From the NCBI RefSeq assembly GCF_041925275.1, contig NZ_JBHEUZ010000015.1:65617-129616 (forward strand): 64,000 nt of DNA, read 5' to 3'. The first letter of the stretch is position 1; every line of letters starts with the position of its first letter. The notes under the pieces were generated by a model. It had not been told where the DNA came from. It was given only the letters and a program-made list of their open reading frames with translations, and did not search any database. Position numbers and translations under genes: made by a program. This DNA is from Parapedobacter pyrenivorans_A (GTDB lineage Bacteria > Bacteroidota > Bacteroidia > Sphingobacteriales > Sphingobacteriaceae). Below, piece after piece: positions 34,887 through 43,176 of this stretch.

Positions 34887-36005
34887 ATGGTAGCACACGT
34901 ACGCACGCTGGAAAAGAAACTGACCGAATGGCCACGGCTACGCCCGGCAGACGAGCCGGACGGGAACCGGTTACAGGAGATCCTCCGACTTACGGAAGAA
35001 GTATCGGCAGCCTTCCAGCAAAGCCTGGAGCGCTGCGCCACACCCGACATGCTGGCGCTCCAGTTTAACCAATACCACCATCAGGTAGACCGCCTCATCG
35101 ACCGGCAGGCGTGGCCAGCCCAGATCCGGCAGGCCCTCGACCGGCTGCTGGGCGAGCTGCTGGACGGCCGCACGGCATTAATAGACCCCGATCGCCCGCT
35201 GCCTCGCCACGAGCGCGAGCATGTCCAAGCGTTAGTAGACCGCCAGCTGCCGGTGATTTGCACGGCCATCGAGCGGCACCAGCTCCCGGCCGTGTACGGC
35301 CGGGAAATCCGGCATGCCCTACGCAACCTGTTTGACGAAAAGGCACTGCCGCTGCTCACCTACCGGCATAAAGCCTACCTCCCACTGCTGATCGGCCAGG
35401 GGCTGAAGCTAGCCGCCAAGCGCACCTCCACCCGCTGGAAGCATCACCTTTTGGAACTGCTGGTGAACTGCAACTTCAACTACATGGGCATCTTTGAGCG
35501 CTGGCGCGAGCTTCGCGAGGCGGAAATCGCCGCCGCGGCTAAACAGGGCGGGCAGGAAGCCTGTCTGCAGCAGTGGCAGCAAACGGCGGCACACTACAAC
35601 CCCAAGCCCGGCATTGCCTTTGATCCGGACAACGCATCGCTGCATGTACATATGCAAATCTATCTCCGCGATTGCCGGAAGCGACTTGAGCAGCAGCAGC
35701 GCCTGCTCAATGCCCATAAACCGTGGATGCGGCTGCTCACAAAATTGCTTATCGGCGATCTGGCCGTACGCTTCCGCTATTTTTTCCTTGCGGGCGATTT
35801 CGACTACCCTACGCAGCAGGAGGCCGCAGCGGCTTTTTGCGAAGTGTATGAGGGCAAAGGCGGGAAACGCCTAACGGCGCATGGCCTCACCAAGTTTGAC
35901 AAGGAAGCGCTGTACACGCCGGCACGCCGATTTTACGGCCTGCTGGGCCGGATGCGGAAAACGCTGGAGGAAGATTTTGGCTTCAAACCCACCGATAGTG
36001 GGTAA
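34887..36005 (+). CDS. Hypothetical protein; its 3' end recurs as fragments nearby
   Basis: 372 residues, strongly helical, rich in Q, R, L and A. The segment LLELLVNCNFNYMGIFERWR faintly recalls the excision regulator RteC of conjugative transposons, but I cannot support the name. The last about 47 residues (RLTAHGLTKFDKEALYTPAR, then RMRKTLEEDFGFKPTDSG) recur as partial copies at 38274, 39773 and 33630. GC-rich, unlike the adjacent ATPases. Confidence 0.75.
   Translation: MVAHVRTLEKKLTEWPRLRPADEPDGNRLQEILRLTEEVSAAFQQSLERCATPDMLALQFNQYHHQVDRLIDRQAWPAQIRQALDRLLGELLDGRTALIDPDRPLPRHEREHVQALVDRQLPVICTAIERHQLPAVYGREIRHALRNLFDEKALPLLTYRHKAYLPLLIGQGLKLAAKRTSTRWKHHLLELLVNCNFNYMGIFERWRELREAEIAAAAKQGGQEACLQQWQQTAAHYNPKPGIAFDPDNASLHVHMQIYLRDCRKRLEQQQRLLNAHKPWMRLLTKLLIGDLAVRFRYFFLAGDFDYPTQQEAAAAFCEVYEGKGGKRLTAHGLTKFDKEALYTPARRFYGLLGRMRKTLEEDFGFKPTDSG
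35858..35999 (+). repeat. Gene-tail copy A (within the complete gene)
   Basis: 142 bp that match 38274-38415 with about five mismatches. The copies B and C share variants that A lacks (ACCGCC for ACGGCC, AAAATGC for AAAACGC, GGTTTC for GGCTTC). Confidence 0.9.
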
Positions 36006-36018
36006 ATAATTACTGTAC

Positions 36019-37182
36019 CTAAGGAAAACAGGCATTCCACCCCTGTACATCGGTATTGCTTCGCGTTAAAGACTCCTGGCTACCATATACGAGATGCAAA
36101 TGCACCGTTGCCGGCTTAGCGATCTCCGCAAAATGATGCAATCCCTTAAAAAGGTCGCTTGTTAGTGTTTGGGTAGCTTTAATCTCATAAGCTTCAAATG
36201 CATCCGCGGTTTTTCGAAGCAGGTCCACTTCCAACCCGTTGTGATCCTGCCAAAAATAATAATGCCGATGCAGATATCGGTGTTCATTTATTTTCATAAA
36301 GTTAGAAACCACCAGGTTTTCAAAAATGTTCCCTTTTAGCCGGTTCGTTAAAATTTCCGACTTTTCACGTATCTCCAGCAAGTAGCTCACCAATCCGGTA
36401 TCATAAAAATAAAGTTTAGGTGTTTTAACAAGCCGCTTATTGAAATTCTCGTGGTAAGGATACAATAGGAAAACCAGGTAACTGCTTTGTAATATGGAAA
36501 GCCAAGCCTTAGCCGTAGGTTGGGAAATATTGCATTCATTTGCCATGGCGTTGAGATTCAGCAATTGCCCGGTACGCCCCGCGCATAAGCCCAGAAATGT
36601 ACGGAAGCTTTGCGTATCGCGGATATTAACCAATTCCGTAACATCTTTTTCTATATAGGTACGGATGTAGTTTTCGTAAAAGTCGGCAGGGCTAATCCCC
36701 CGATGAAATATAGCAGGATATCCCCCTTGAATGCAAGCTTCTGCATATGTACCCGGTAGTATTCCAGCTTGCTCCATTTCATCATGATCCAACGGTAGTA
36801 GGCGAAATAGGGCAACACGCCCTGCGAGGGTTTGCGTGATATTCTTCAGTAGATGAAAATTTTGCGAACCCGACAAGATGTATTGGCCCATTTGGCCGGA
36901 TTCATCCACAGCCGTCTGTAAATAGGAAAACAACGCAGGCACGCGCTGAACCTCGTCAAGTATTGCTTGCCCTGGATACCGTTGCAGAAACCCATTCGGA
37001 TCATCTTCAGCAAATGACCGGATATCCGGATTTTCTAAAGACACATAGACATGATCAGGAAACAGGGATTTAAGCAGCGTGGTTTTGCCAGACTGCCGTG
37101 GGCCGGTAACTGCTAGGATAGGGAATTGATGTGCACGTTTTCTGATTTCTTCAGCTAAACTTCGGGAGAACAATTTGGGCAT
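36019..37182 (-). CDS. AAA_14/DUF4143 ATPase 1
   Basis: 387 residues. Walker A VTGPRQSGKTT (about 26-36), Walker B AILDEVQRVP, sensor ILSGSQNF and LAGRVALFRLLPL; winged-helix region (MANECNISQPTAKAWLSILQ); C-terminal DUF4143 with NGLEVDLLRKTADAFEAYEIK, a D...E-x-K nuclease-like signature. Convergent with the 34887 gene, 13 bp apart. Its start codon is preceded by a private repeat array. Confidence 0.92.
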   Translation of the reverse strand: MPKLFSRSLAEEIRKRAHQFPILAVTGPRQSGKTTLLKSLFPDHVYVSLENPDIRSFAEDDPNGFLQRYPGQAILDEVQRVPALFSYLQTAVDESGQMGQYILSGSQNFHLLKNITQTLAGRVALFRLLPLDHDEMEQAGILPGTYAEACIQGGYPAIFHRGISPADFYENYIRTYIEKDVTELVNIRDTQSFRTFLGLCAGRTGQLLNLNAMANECNISQPTAKAWLSILQSSYLVFLLYPYHENFNKRLVKTPKLYFYDTGLVSYLLEIREKSEILTNRLKGNIFENLVVSNFMKINEHRYLHRHYYFWQDHNGLEVDLLRKTADAFEAYEIKATQTLTSDLFKGLHHFAEIAKPATVHLHLVYGSQESLTRSNTDVQGWNACFP

Positions 37183-37216
37183 AACCGCAATTTTATCTTA
37201 CCAAAGGTACGGTAAT

Positions 37217-37275
37217 TTTGAAATATCCGGAATCAAACTTTGAAATATATGAATATAAATTTTGAAATATCTGGA
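37217..37275. repeat. Three-copy 22-bp array upstream of ATPase 1
   Basis: TTTGAAATAT at 37217, 37239 and 37261, exact period 22. It also forms the coding end of the minus-strand gene at 37233-37934, whose last residues (ISKFIFIYFKV) are just translated repeat. Confidence 0.85.
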
Positions 37276-37934
37276 AAATATAACTTCGCATCCGTGTACG
37301 TGCGGCAAAGCTGAATTGCACCAATGTCGAGCAACTTGAATGTATTTGCACCCTGCCCTGCCACACGGACGGACGCGAAGCGGTTATCGGTATCGACAAA
37401 ACGCACCAAATTATCCGTACCCAACAGCCCGAACAGCAGCCTCCAGTCCTCGTATTTTGAGGCTGGCCGGCAATACACGGCCACATCCCGGCCGCGGGCA
37501 GGGTCGTCGCGGTGCTGACCGACCAGGATATCACCTGTTTGAGGTGGGCGATACGGTTTTGGAAATAACCCTTCGTTGATATACAGGGACTTCTTACCGG
37601 GTAGCACGACCACGCCTCCGCCTTTTTCAGTATTGAACCAACGCACAGCGCCGATAAACGACTCCAGCCGTGTCTCTTTGGGTTCGTCGCGGTTTTCTGG
37701 CTTTGGAAACTCCATCTTGGTAAGATGGAAGCCGCCGCAATGTTCGCAATAATATACCCGCCGTGGTTTGGGTTGCTTCCGTCTACGCGCGCTATGCTGC
37801 TCGTCTGGCAGCCGGTGGTGTGTCTGGGATGCCCATTTCATCTTGACCATGGCCGATCTGGCATCTTGTCGACTCATAAAAATCACCTTGCCAGTGGCAA
37901 AGCATTTTCGTTTCGGTAGGCGCGACAAATCCAT
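37233..37934 (-). CDS. Zinc-finger plus cold-shock-like protein with a replaced C-terminus
   Basis: 233 residues. N-terminal part: KRKCFATGKVIF and AMVKMKW, then YYCEHCGGFHLTK, a small zinc-binding pattern frequent in Bacteroidota mobile regions. Residues about 92-150 contain FIGAVRWFNTEKGGGVVV, close to the cold-shock domain signature (G-V-K-W-F-N-x-E-K-G). After about residue 200 the sequence loses coding character and ends in the ATPase 1 repeat array, suggesting the original 3' end was lost. Confidence 0.65.
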   Translation of the reverse strand: MDLSRLPKRKCFATGKVIFMSRQDARSAMVKMKWASQTHHRLPDEQHSARRRKQPKPRRVYYCEHCGGFHLTKMEFPKPENRDEPKETRLESFIGAVRWFNTEKGGGVVVLPGKKSLYINEGLFPKPYRPPQTGDILVGQHRDDPARGRDVAVYCRPASKYEDWRLLFGLLGTDNLVRFVDTDNRFASVRVAGQGANTFKLLDIGAIQLCRTYTDAKLYFPDISKFIFIYFKV

Positions 37935-37985
37935 AAACAGTATGTTTTCACAAGCTGGTCAACTTGTCATCGAATCGCGAAAACC

Positions 37986-38243
37986 AACGTCATTATCCCC
38001 ATACCCTTTTCCCTCTATCAGCATGCCGGCGATATCATCGCGACCGCCTCGGGCTCCTATCAGGCATTCGAGCTTCCCGCCACCGTTTACCTGCTGAGCC
38101 GTTGGCGCGGCCAACGTGAATTTGCTACTTCATACTACAGCAATTCGGGTGTATTTAGCCCATTCAGCGAAAATTTCCTGGAAACACTGGGTACCCGGGA
38201 TACGGTGGCTTACCAAGAGAACGTTGTACGGTTTTCGAAGTAG
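37986..38243 (+). pseudogene. 3' fragment of an unknown gene
   Basis: Open frame NVIIPIPFSLYQHAGDIIAT, QAFELPATVYLLSRWRGQ, FATSYYSNSGVFSPFSENFL ... to TAG at 38241. Clear protein-like composition but no start; the adjacent bases to the left are the 5' flank of the zinc-finger gene. Directly followed by tail copy B. Confidence 0.45.
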
Positions 38244-38273
38244 CGGTCGCTGGTCGCTTGAAGCAGCGGTGCG

Positions 38274-38415
38274 AGGCGGGAAACGCCTAACGGCGCATGG
38301 CCTCACCAAGTTTGACAAGGAAGCGCTGTACACGCCGGCACGCCGATTTTACCGCCTGCTGGGCCGGATGCGGAAAATGCTGGAGGAAGATTTTGGTTTC
38401 AAACCCACGGATAGT
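38274..38415 (+). repeat. Gene-tail copy B
   Basis: 142-bp copy of the 3' end of the 34887 gene, offset exactly 2,416 bp, no upstream part of the gene. It loses similarity at the last codons, where ATPase 2 (minus strand) begins its 3' flank. Confidence 0.92.
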
Positions 38416-38437
38416 TAAAATCTTGGTTTATGGAATG

Positions 38438-39661
38438 CTAAAAGTTATCGGCAAGCAAAAAGTCAGCGATGTGTATATGCTTCACACCTTCGATCGATTC
38501 TCGCCAAACCTCATCCATCGTAACTACATATTTTGGATAATGGTCTTTTATAGCAAGTAGGGGATTAAACTCGCGGGCTACCGTACGCTCGCTTTCCAAC
38601 TTATAGGTTACCTGTATGTAAATCTTTTCCCCGGCCTTTTCGGCAATGAAATCAATTTCCTTGTTGTCAAGTTTACCTACATAGACGCGAAAGTCCCTGC
38701 GTTTTAACTCGAGCATTACCATATTTTCCAGTATACCGGCAATCATCCGGTCACGGTACCCCATCACCGAGTAAATAATGGAGGGATCACTAACAAAGAA
38801 TTTTTCTTGAGTTTTCAACAGCTCCTTACCCTTTACATCGTACCGAGGAATACGGTAGGTGATGAACGCTCCTTCAAGCGCATAAAGGTAATTATATACC
38901 GTATTGAGGTCTATTTTACGTTGTTGACTTTTAAAGTAATCAGCTACATTTTTACCCGAAAAACTATTACCCACATTATCAAAAATATATTTCACCACCC
39001 TTTCGAGCAATTCTACATCGCGGATTTTATGTCGTTGTACCGTATCACGGAGAATCACGGACGAATAAATATCATAAATCACTTGATAGGCGGTTTCCTC
39101 TGAGTAGTTGGTTGTATGAATAACCGGAAACCCACCCATTCGGAGATAGTGTATAAATGCTGCTCGGATATTTTCAGGGTTTTCAGATATATAGTGTTTT
39201 CTAAATTGCAAAAACTCGGCAAAAGAAAGTGTGTAGATCGGAATTTCGACATAACGTCCTGCTAAATAGGTTGCCAATTCTGAAGATAATAAATGAGAAT
39301 TGGATCCGGTGAGGTATAGGTCTACGTTGAAGTCGACCAAAAAAGAATTCACCGCTTTTTCCCAACCCTTTACTTCCTGTATTTCATCAAGTAAGATATA
39401 ATATCTATCGCTTTTGGTGATTTGCCGCTGAATATGTTTGTATAAGGCTTCCGCTTCTTGGAGTTGCGTATTTAGCAAGCTTTCCAGATTGAGGTGGATG
39501 ATATGATCCGCTTCGACACCCCTTGACAGCAATTCGTCTCGAATCATCCTTAAAACTGACGACTTTCCGCTTCGGCGGATTCCAGTAAGAATCTTTATCT
39601 GAGGCTTGTCAATGTAATTTAACAGTCGATCCAAATAGATGGGTCTTGGTAATACTTTCAT
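38438..39661 (-). CDS. AAA_14/DUF4143 ATPase 2
   Basis: 407 residues. Walker A LTGIRRSGKSS, Walker B ILLDEIQEVKGWEK, sensor LYLTGSNSHLLSSELATYLAGR; central winged helix (GKNVADYFKSQQRKIDLNTV); C-terminal DUF4143 with DNKEIDFIAEKAGEKIYIQV, where the usual E-x-K is IQVTYK. Flanked by tail copies B (left) and C (right) in direct orientation, 1,428 bp apart, the same layout as the DUF234 cassette. Confidence 0.92.
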   Translation of the reverse strand: MKVLPRPIYLDRLLNYIDKPQIKILTGIRRSGKSSVLRMIRDELLSRGVEADHIIHLNLESLLNTQLQEAEALYKHIQRQITKSDRYYILLDEIQEVKGWEKAVNSFLVDFNVDLYLTGSNSHLLSSELATYLAGRYVEIPIYTLSFAEFLQFRKHYISENPENIRAAFIHYLRMGGFPVIHTTNYSEETAYQVIYDIYSSVILRDTVQRHKIRDVELLERVVKYIFDNVGNSFSGKNVADYFKSQQRKIDLNTVYNYLYALEGAFITYRIPRYDVKGKELLKTQEKFFVSDPSIIYSVMGYRDRMIAGILENMVMLELKRRDFRVYVGKLDNKEIDFIAEKAGEKIYIQVTYKLESERTVAREFNPLLAIKDHYPKYVVTMDEVWRESIEGVKHIHIADFLLADNF

Positions 39662-39673
39662 CTTCTCGTATTT

Positions 39674-39732
39674 GGGTTATGACCACAAACATAATCAATT
39701 ATTTAATATTTTTAGGGTTACAACCACAAAAA
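39674..39732. repeat. Two-copy motif upstream of ATPase 2
   Basis: GGGTTATGACCACAAA at 39674 and GGGTTACAACCACAAA at 39715, 41 bp apart, just before the start codon. A middle copy at about 39695 is not recognisable. Confidence 0.75.
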
Positions 39733-39772
39733 CTAAAACAACAATATATCATTCATGTGCTCCGCGTTGCGA

Positions 39773-39833
39773 GATTCTACCGCCTACTGGGCCGGATGCG
39801 GAAAATGCAGGAGGAAGATTTTGGTTTCAAACC
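39773..39833 (+). repeat. Gene-tail copy C
   Basis: 61 bp, from GATTCTACCGCC to TTTCAAACC, matching 38345-38405 with four or so mismatches. Lies between the ATPase 2 array and the 3' end of ATPase 3. Confidence 0.88.
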
Positions 39834-39842
39834 TTAATAGAC

Positions 39843-41051
39843 TCAATCCATCAGATATTCGTGTGCAGGTAAAACCACGATCTTTTTTCCGTCCTTTTCA
39901 AACAGATCCCGTTGTGCATGGGTAATCAAGAGTCCTTCGTCCAATTTGAAAAATCCAAGGGCTTCGGTCATTCCATTCAACTCCCGGTCGAGGTTATCTG
40001 CGTTCAACTGGTAGCACACCTGTATCACCGTCTGTATGTTGCCTTTATCGGAAACGACAAAATCACATTCTCCTTTCGCTGAGAAATAAAAGATATCCTT
40101 GTATCGCCGCCGGAGGTACAGGTACACCAAATTTTCCAATTGCCTGCCGCTGTCGTCTGTAAAGGATGCTGAGTTTACGTTTACCAAACCTGTATCTATC
40201 GCGTATACCTTTTTGGGGTTTACCATTTGTTTCCGATGCGAATAATCGAATTTGGGGATAAAATGAACCAAGTAACTATCTTCCAGATAGGATAGGTATT
40301 CCGTTATCGTATTGGTCGACCCCACTCCGATTAAACTCTTCAGTCTGTTAGCGGTGACAAGCTTCCCTATGTTGGAAATCAAGTATAATGTAAGCCGCTG
40401 CAAGCTATTTACGTCACGGATACCATGGCGCACCGCGATGTCGCGTATCAGAATGTCTTCCAGTACATAGTTTAATATATCATCCACACGTTGTTTCACA
40501 TATTCCGGGAAACCTCCCACTTGTAAATATTCGCTTACGGAATCTGATGATGCTTTCTGTTGCGTGAATGTGATAAACTCCCGGTAGGAAAAAGGGAAAA
40601 GTTCTTTAGTGATATGACGCCCGGTAAGCTTGGTGCCCAATTCCCTGCTCAGCAGACTGGCATTGGAGCCTGTAATCACTATTTTGATATTTTCATCAAG
40701 CTTTTGGCGTATATATCGTTCCCATTCTGGGATAATCTGAATCTCATCAAACAATAAGACACCTGCACCCGCCTGTCGGATAATTTCATCAAGCCTTGCA
40801 AAATCTTTGATATCAAAACCGTAAAGCCTTGGATCTTCGAAATTGAGATACAATGCTTGCGGATACCGTTGCTGGAGAAGCTGGAAAAGCAACGTGCTTT
40901 TTCCGCAGCGCCGTACGCCAGATACAATTAATGCATATGCGGAGATATCGGGGAGGGTTGCCATTGCCTCCCTTTTCAACCCCAAGCCTTTTGCCAACAG
41001 GTTATCCCGTTGCGCAGCAATAACTTGGGTGAGTGCTTCTTGCGTAACCAT
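39843..41051 (-). CDS. AAA_14/DUF4143 ATPase 3
   Basis: 402 residues. Walker A VSGVRRCGKST, Walker B VLLFDEIQIIPEWER, sensor IVITGSNASLLSRELGTKLTGR; winged-helix region (VTANRLKSLIGVGSTNTITE); C-terminal GECDFVVSDKGNIQTVIQV. Together with ATPase 2 it belongs to the subgroup lacking the E-x-K lysine. Convergent with tail copy C, 9 bp away. Confidence 0.92.
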   Translation of the reverse strand: MVTQEALTQVIAAQRDNLLAKGLGLKREAMATLPDISAYALIVSGVRRCGKSTLLFQLLQQRYPQALYLNFEDPRLYGFDIKDFARLDEIIRQAGAGVLLFDEIQIIPEWERYIRQKLDENIKIVITGSNASLLSRELGTKLTGRHITKELFPFSYREFITFTQQKASSDSVSEYLQVGGFPEYVKQRVDDILNYVLEDILIRDIAVRHGIRDVNSLQRLTLYLISNIGKLVTANRLKSLIGVGSTNTITEYLSYLEDSYLVHFIPKFDYSHRKQMVNPKKVYAIDTGLVNVNSASFTDDSGRQLENLVYLYLRRRYKDIFYFSAKGECDFVVSDKGNIQTVIQVCYQLNADNLDRELNGMTEALGFFKLDEGLLITHAQRDLFEKDGKKIVVLPAHEYLMD

Positions 41052-41070
41052 CTATTGAACTAATGTTTAT

Positions 41071-41139
41071 ATTACAAATGTATAAAATTATACATTACTA
41101 ATATAAACTTTTATCCGTTACCAATGCATAAGATATGTT
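41071..41139. repeat. Three-copy 23-bp array upstream of ATPase 3
   Basis: ATTACAAATGTATAA at 41071, ATTACTAATATAAA at 41094 and GTTACCAATGCATAA at 41117, exact period 23. Nearly the same as the orphan array at 33531-33593. Confidence 0.88.
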
Positions 41140-41498
41140 GCCGAAGACCGTTTGTTCTCTTCCCATACAAAAAGCTTGGCCGGTTCAACGAATATCCGAA
41201 GTTTTCATCCTTTTTGGCTTTACCACCCTATGCCCTACGCTTGCCTATTGCAGTGAAAAAATGAAAAAATATTGGGGAATGATCGGTTCCCCATTTTTTT
41301 ATCGACCAAAAATGCAAAAAACCGCCTCCAACACGCTAAAAAGCCTGATTAACCAAGAAGCCTACTCCGCAAAAAAATTCCATATTCCCCAAAACGTCCC
41401 CCACTAATCGTGCTTTAGCACTATGCCAGGCCGGTTTGCCCTTCCCATCAAAAATTTCATATCCGCCGTATCCTTGTATGGAGAAAGGAGAGAAAACG
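41140..41498. other. Gap with one terminator-like hairpin
   Basis: No supported gene. It holds the hairpin at 41273-41300 and, before 41499, a purine-rich ribosome-binding site (GGAGAAAGGAG), unusually strong for this phylum. Confidence 0.5.
41273..41300 (+). terminator. Terminator-like hairpin
   Basis: TGGGGAA / TTCCCCA with a 7-base loop and seven T. No gene ends just before it, so it may be a leftover. Confidence 0.6.
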
Positions 41499-41960
41499 AT
41501 GAAAACAAAGACATACCCCCCTACCCCGGCCACCACGCCAGCGATGATCCAAGCCTATTGGCTCAAGCTCTTCCACTGGCAGACCAGCCACGACGAGGCG
41601 ATATACTGGGAAGGTTTCGGCGACCGGGTCTATGCCGACACGTATGCCTCGCCCTTCGTCATCCGGCTATACCACAGCAACCCGTGCGACCCGCGGGTGG
41701 CCTACCTCAGCGCCGTGCACGGCATTGTGGAGTGGCGCTTCGGCATTAAAACCCTGGGCTATGCCAACTGTTCGGTGGTTACCGAGCTCGAGCAGATCAT
41801 CTGGCTGGACAGCCTCTTCTGGCAATATATCATTACCGAGGAACAAGGAAAGACGATTGGACGTCCATCGGCCATCCGTAGGGCCGTGCAAAAACGTGTG
41901 CGCACCGGCGTGAAACTGATTGCAAACTGTACCCGTAAGTACAATGAACCACTGGGATGA
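41499..41960 (+). CDS. Hypothetical protein, first gene of the MauE operon
   Basis: 153 residues from ATG 41499 after a good GGAG site. AYWLKLFHWQTSHDEAIYWE and a basic C-terminus (AVQKRVRTGVKLIANCTRKY). No known family. Overlaps the next gene by ATGATG. Confidence 0.65.
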   Translation: MKTKTYPPTPATTPAMIQAYWLKLFHWQTSHDEAIYWEGFGDRVYADTYASPFVIRLYHSNPCDPRVAYLSAVHGIVEWRFGIKTLGYANCSVVTELEQIIWLDSLFWQYIITEEQGKTIGRPSAIRRAVQKRVRTGVKLIANCTRKYNEPLG

Positions 41961-42259
41961 TGAACACACTGAAGAGATATTGGGTATGGATACTGTCGGC
42001 GAGCCTTTTTTCTGCCTTCGTGGCATGGGCCATCGGTGCCTATGTAGGCTACCAAGCAGGGCTCCGTGCTTGCGATGACCTACTCTTTGACGAGGCACTG
42101 GCAGACATTTACTACACGGACAATCCGGTAGACTGCCCACCATGCAATGTAAAACAAACATACGAGTGGTTTTATAAAGAACCACCAGCCGATATTCACC
42201 AGCCGGAGGAGGAAATGACTTTTCTACCGGAAAAAGAAGAAAGCAATGAACTGGAGTAA
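41957..42259 (+). CDS. Small membrane-anchored protein with cysteine pair
   Basis: 100 residues, one N-terminal helix (WVWILSASLFSAFVAWAIGA), then NPVDCPPCNVKQTY with a CPPC pair facing outside and an acidic tail. The CxxC beside a MauE-like gene suggests a thiol role. Overlaps the MauE gene by 14 bp. Confidence 0.6.
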   Translation: MMNTLKRYWVWILSASLFSAFVAWAIGAYVGYQAGLRACDDLLFDEALADIYYTDNPVDCPPCNVKQTYEWFYKEPPADIHQPEEEMTFLPEKEESNELE

Positions 42260-43088
42260 TGTTAAAGCCACGCAAGTAAGGCCCCGAATTTTTATCACCG
42301 CGTTTGCATACGTTTACCTATTCGCCTACACCGCTCACGCGAAATTCGTAGGCCATGCTGAATTTGCTACCACCTTGGGTAAATCTCCGCTTATTGGCCC
42401 GGAACACGCCCATTTCATCGCATGGGCCATCCCTGCGGCAGAAGCCTTGTTGGCTTTACTGCTCATTTTTCCGCCCATGATGAAGAAAGCCCTATGGGCA
42501 TCCATGTCATTGATGGTAGTATTTACCACTTACCTCATCTATATGGTGGCCTCGGGCTTACCCCGCACGTGCAATTGCGGTGGGGTAATAGAATCGCTAA
42601 CCTGGACACAGCATATCCTATTCAATCTGATACTGATAGCCGTTGTTCCAATTACTTTACACTGGAAGAAAATAAAGCCGCTTCTTATAAAGGGGCTCAG
42701 AGGCTTCAAACGGGTATTCAAAAAGCTTTTTACCAATAATTTATATCATATGTTACGTTTAACTGTCTTGGGCTTGGCACTAGGTGCCATCGCCGTAGGA
42801 AACAGCGCCTATACACAAAAAGCTGAGGCAAACAACAGGATGCTTGTCACTCAGATGTGGGTCAACACGACCCAAAATGGTGATTACGAAGAGCTGGATC
42901 CGCTTTCGTATTCTGAAGAAGAATGCGAAAACAATTCCGAATTCATCTGTGCTCTTCAACGGACGTCAAAGGATTCGCACATCACGGTTCCTTCATCACT
43001 TACACCAAGTCAAGTCACTTATTACAAGGGGCTCGGCTTAATCGAAGACTTCAGTGAGAATCTGGGCATTTACCCAATAGCCCCATAA
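42246..43088 (+). CDS. MauE/DoxX-like redox membrane protein fused to a secreted-peptide-like tail
   Basis: 280 residues. Residues 1-150: four helices with AKFVGHAEFATTLGKSPLIG and the CNCGG motif (Cys109, Cys111) of MauE-like proteins. From Met169 (ATG 42750) the sequence looks like a separate exported small protein: LRLTVLGLALGAIAVGNSA as signal peptide, then Cys-containing acidic segment (YSEEECENNSEFICALQRTS). In related loci such DUF6520-like peptides are separate genes; here they are in one frame, so either a fusion or an internal start. Works with the TlpA-like gene opposite. Confidence 0.75.
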   Translation: MNWSNVKATQVRPRIFITAFAYVYLFAYTAHAKFVGHAEFATTLGKSPLIGPEHAHFIAWAIPAAEALLALLLIFPPMMKKALWASMSLMVVFTTYLIYMVASGLPRTCNCGGVIESLTWTQHILFNLILIAVVPITLHWKKIKPLLIKGLRGFKRVFKKLFTNNLYHMLRLTVLGLALGAIAVGNSAYTQKAEANNRMLVTQMWVNTTQNGDYEELDPLSYSEEECENNSEFICALQRTSKDSHITVPSSLTPSQVTYYKGLGLIEDFSENLGIYPIAP

Positions 43089-43136
43089 GCCTCCGTTACG
43101 AGCCAATTGTTGGTCCGTAGCCGTTGTTTAATTTAT

Positions 43137-43173
43137 AACTCCCGGAATTCGGCAAGCCGTTTCTCCGGGAGTT
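43137..43173. terminator. Bidirectional terminator between the MauE and TlpA-like genes
   Basis: AACTCCCGGA / TCCGGGAGTT stem around a 17-base loop that itself can pair; lies between two convergent genes. Confidence 0.75.
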
Positions 43174-43176
43174 TGG

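Noticed and set aside
34887..36005. Naming the gene rteC
   Set aside because: Only a short NCNFN-like segment recalls RteC; length and the rest do not fit well enough.
38116..38418. 100-codon ORF ending in the gene-tail sequence
   Set aside because: Its first half is out of frame with a clear coding remnant (37986-38243); only the tail part is homologous, so it is chance joining of scraps.
33531..41139. Repeat arrays as CRISPR
   Set aside because: Only two or three copies, 22-23 bp period with no room for spacers, always at an ATPase start codon.
41135..41407. 90-codon ORF upstream of the MauE operon
   Set aside because: Crosses a terminator hairpin and low-complexity A-runs; not supported.
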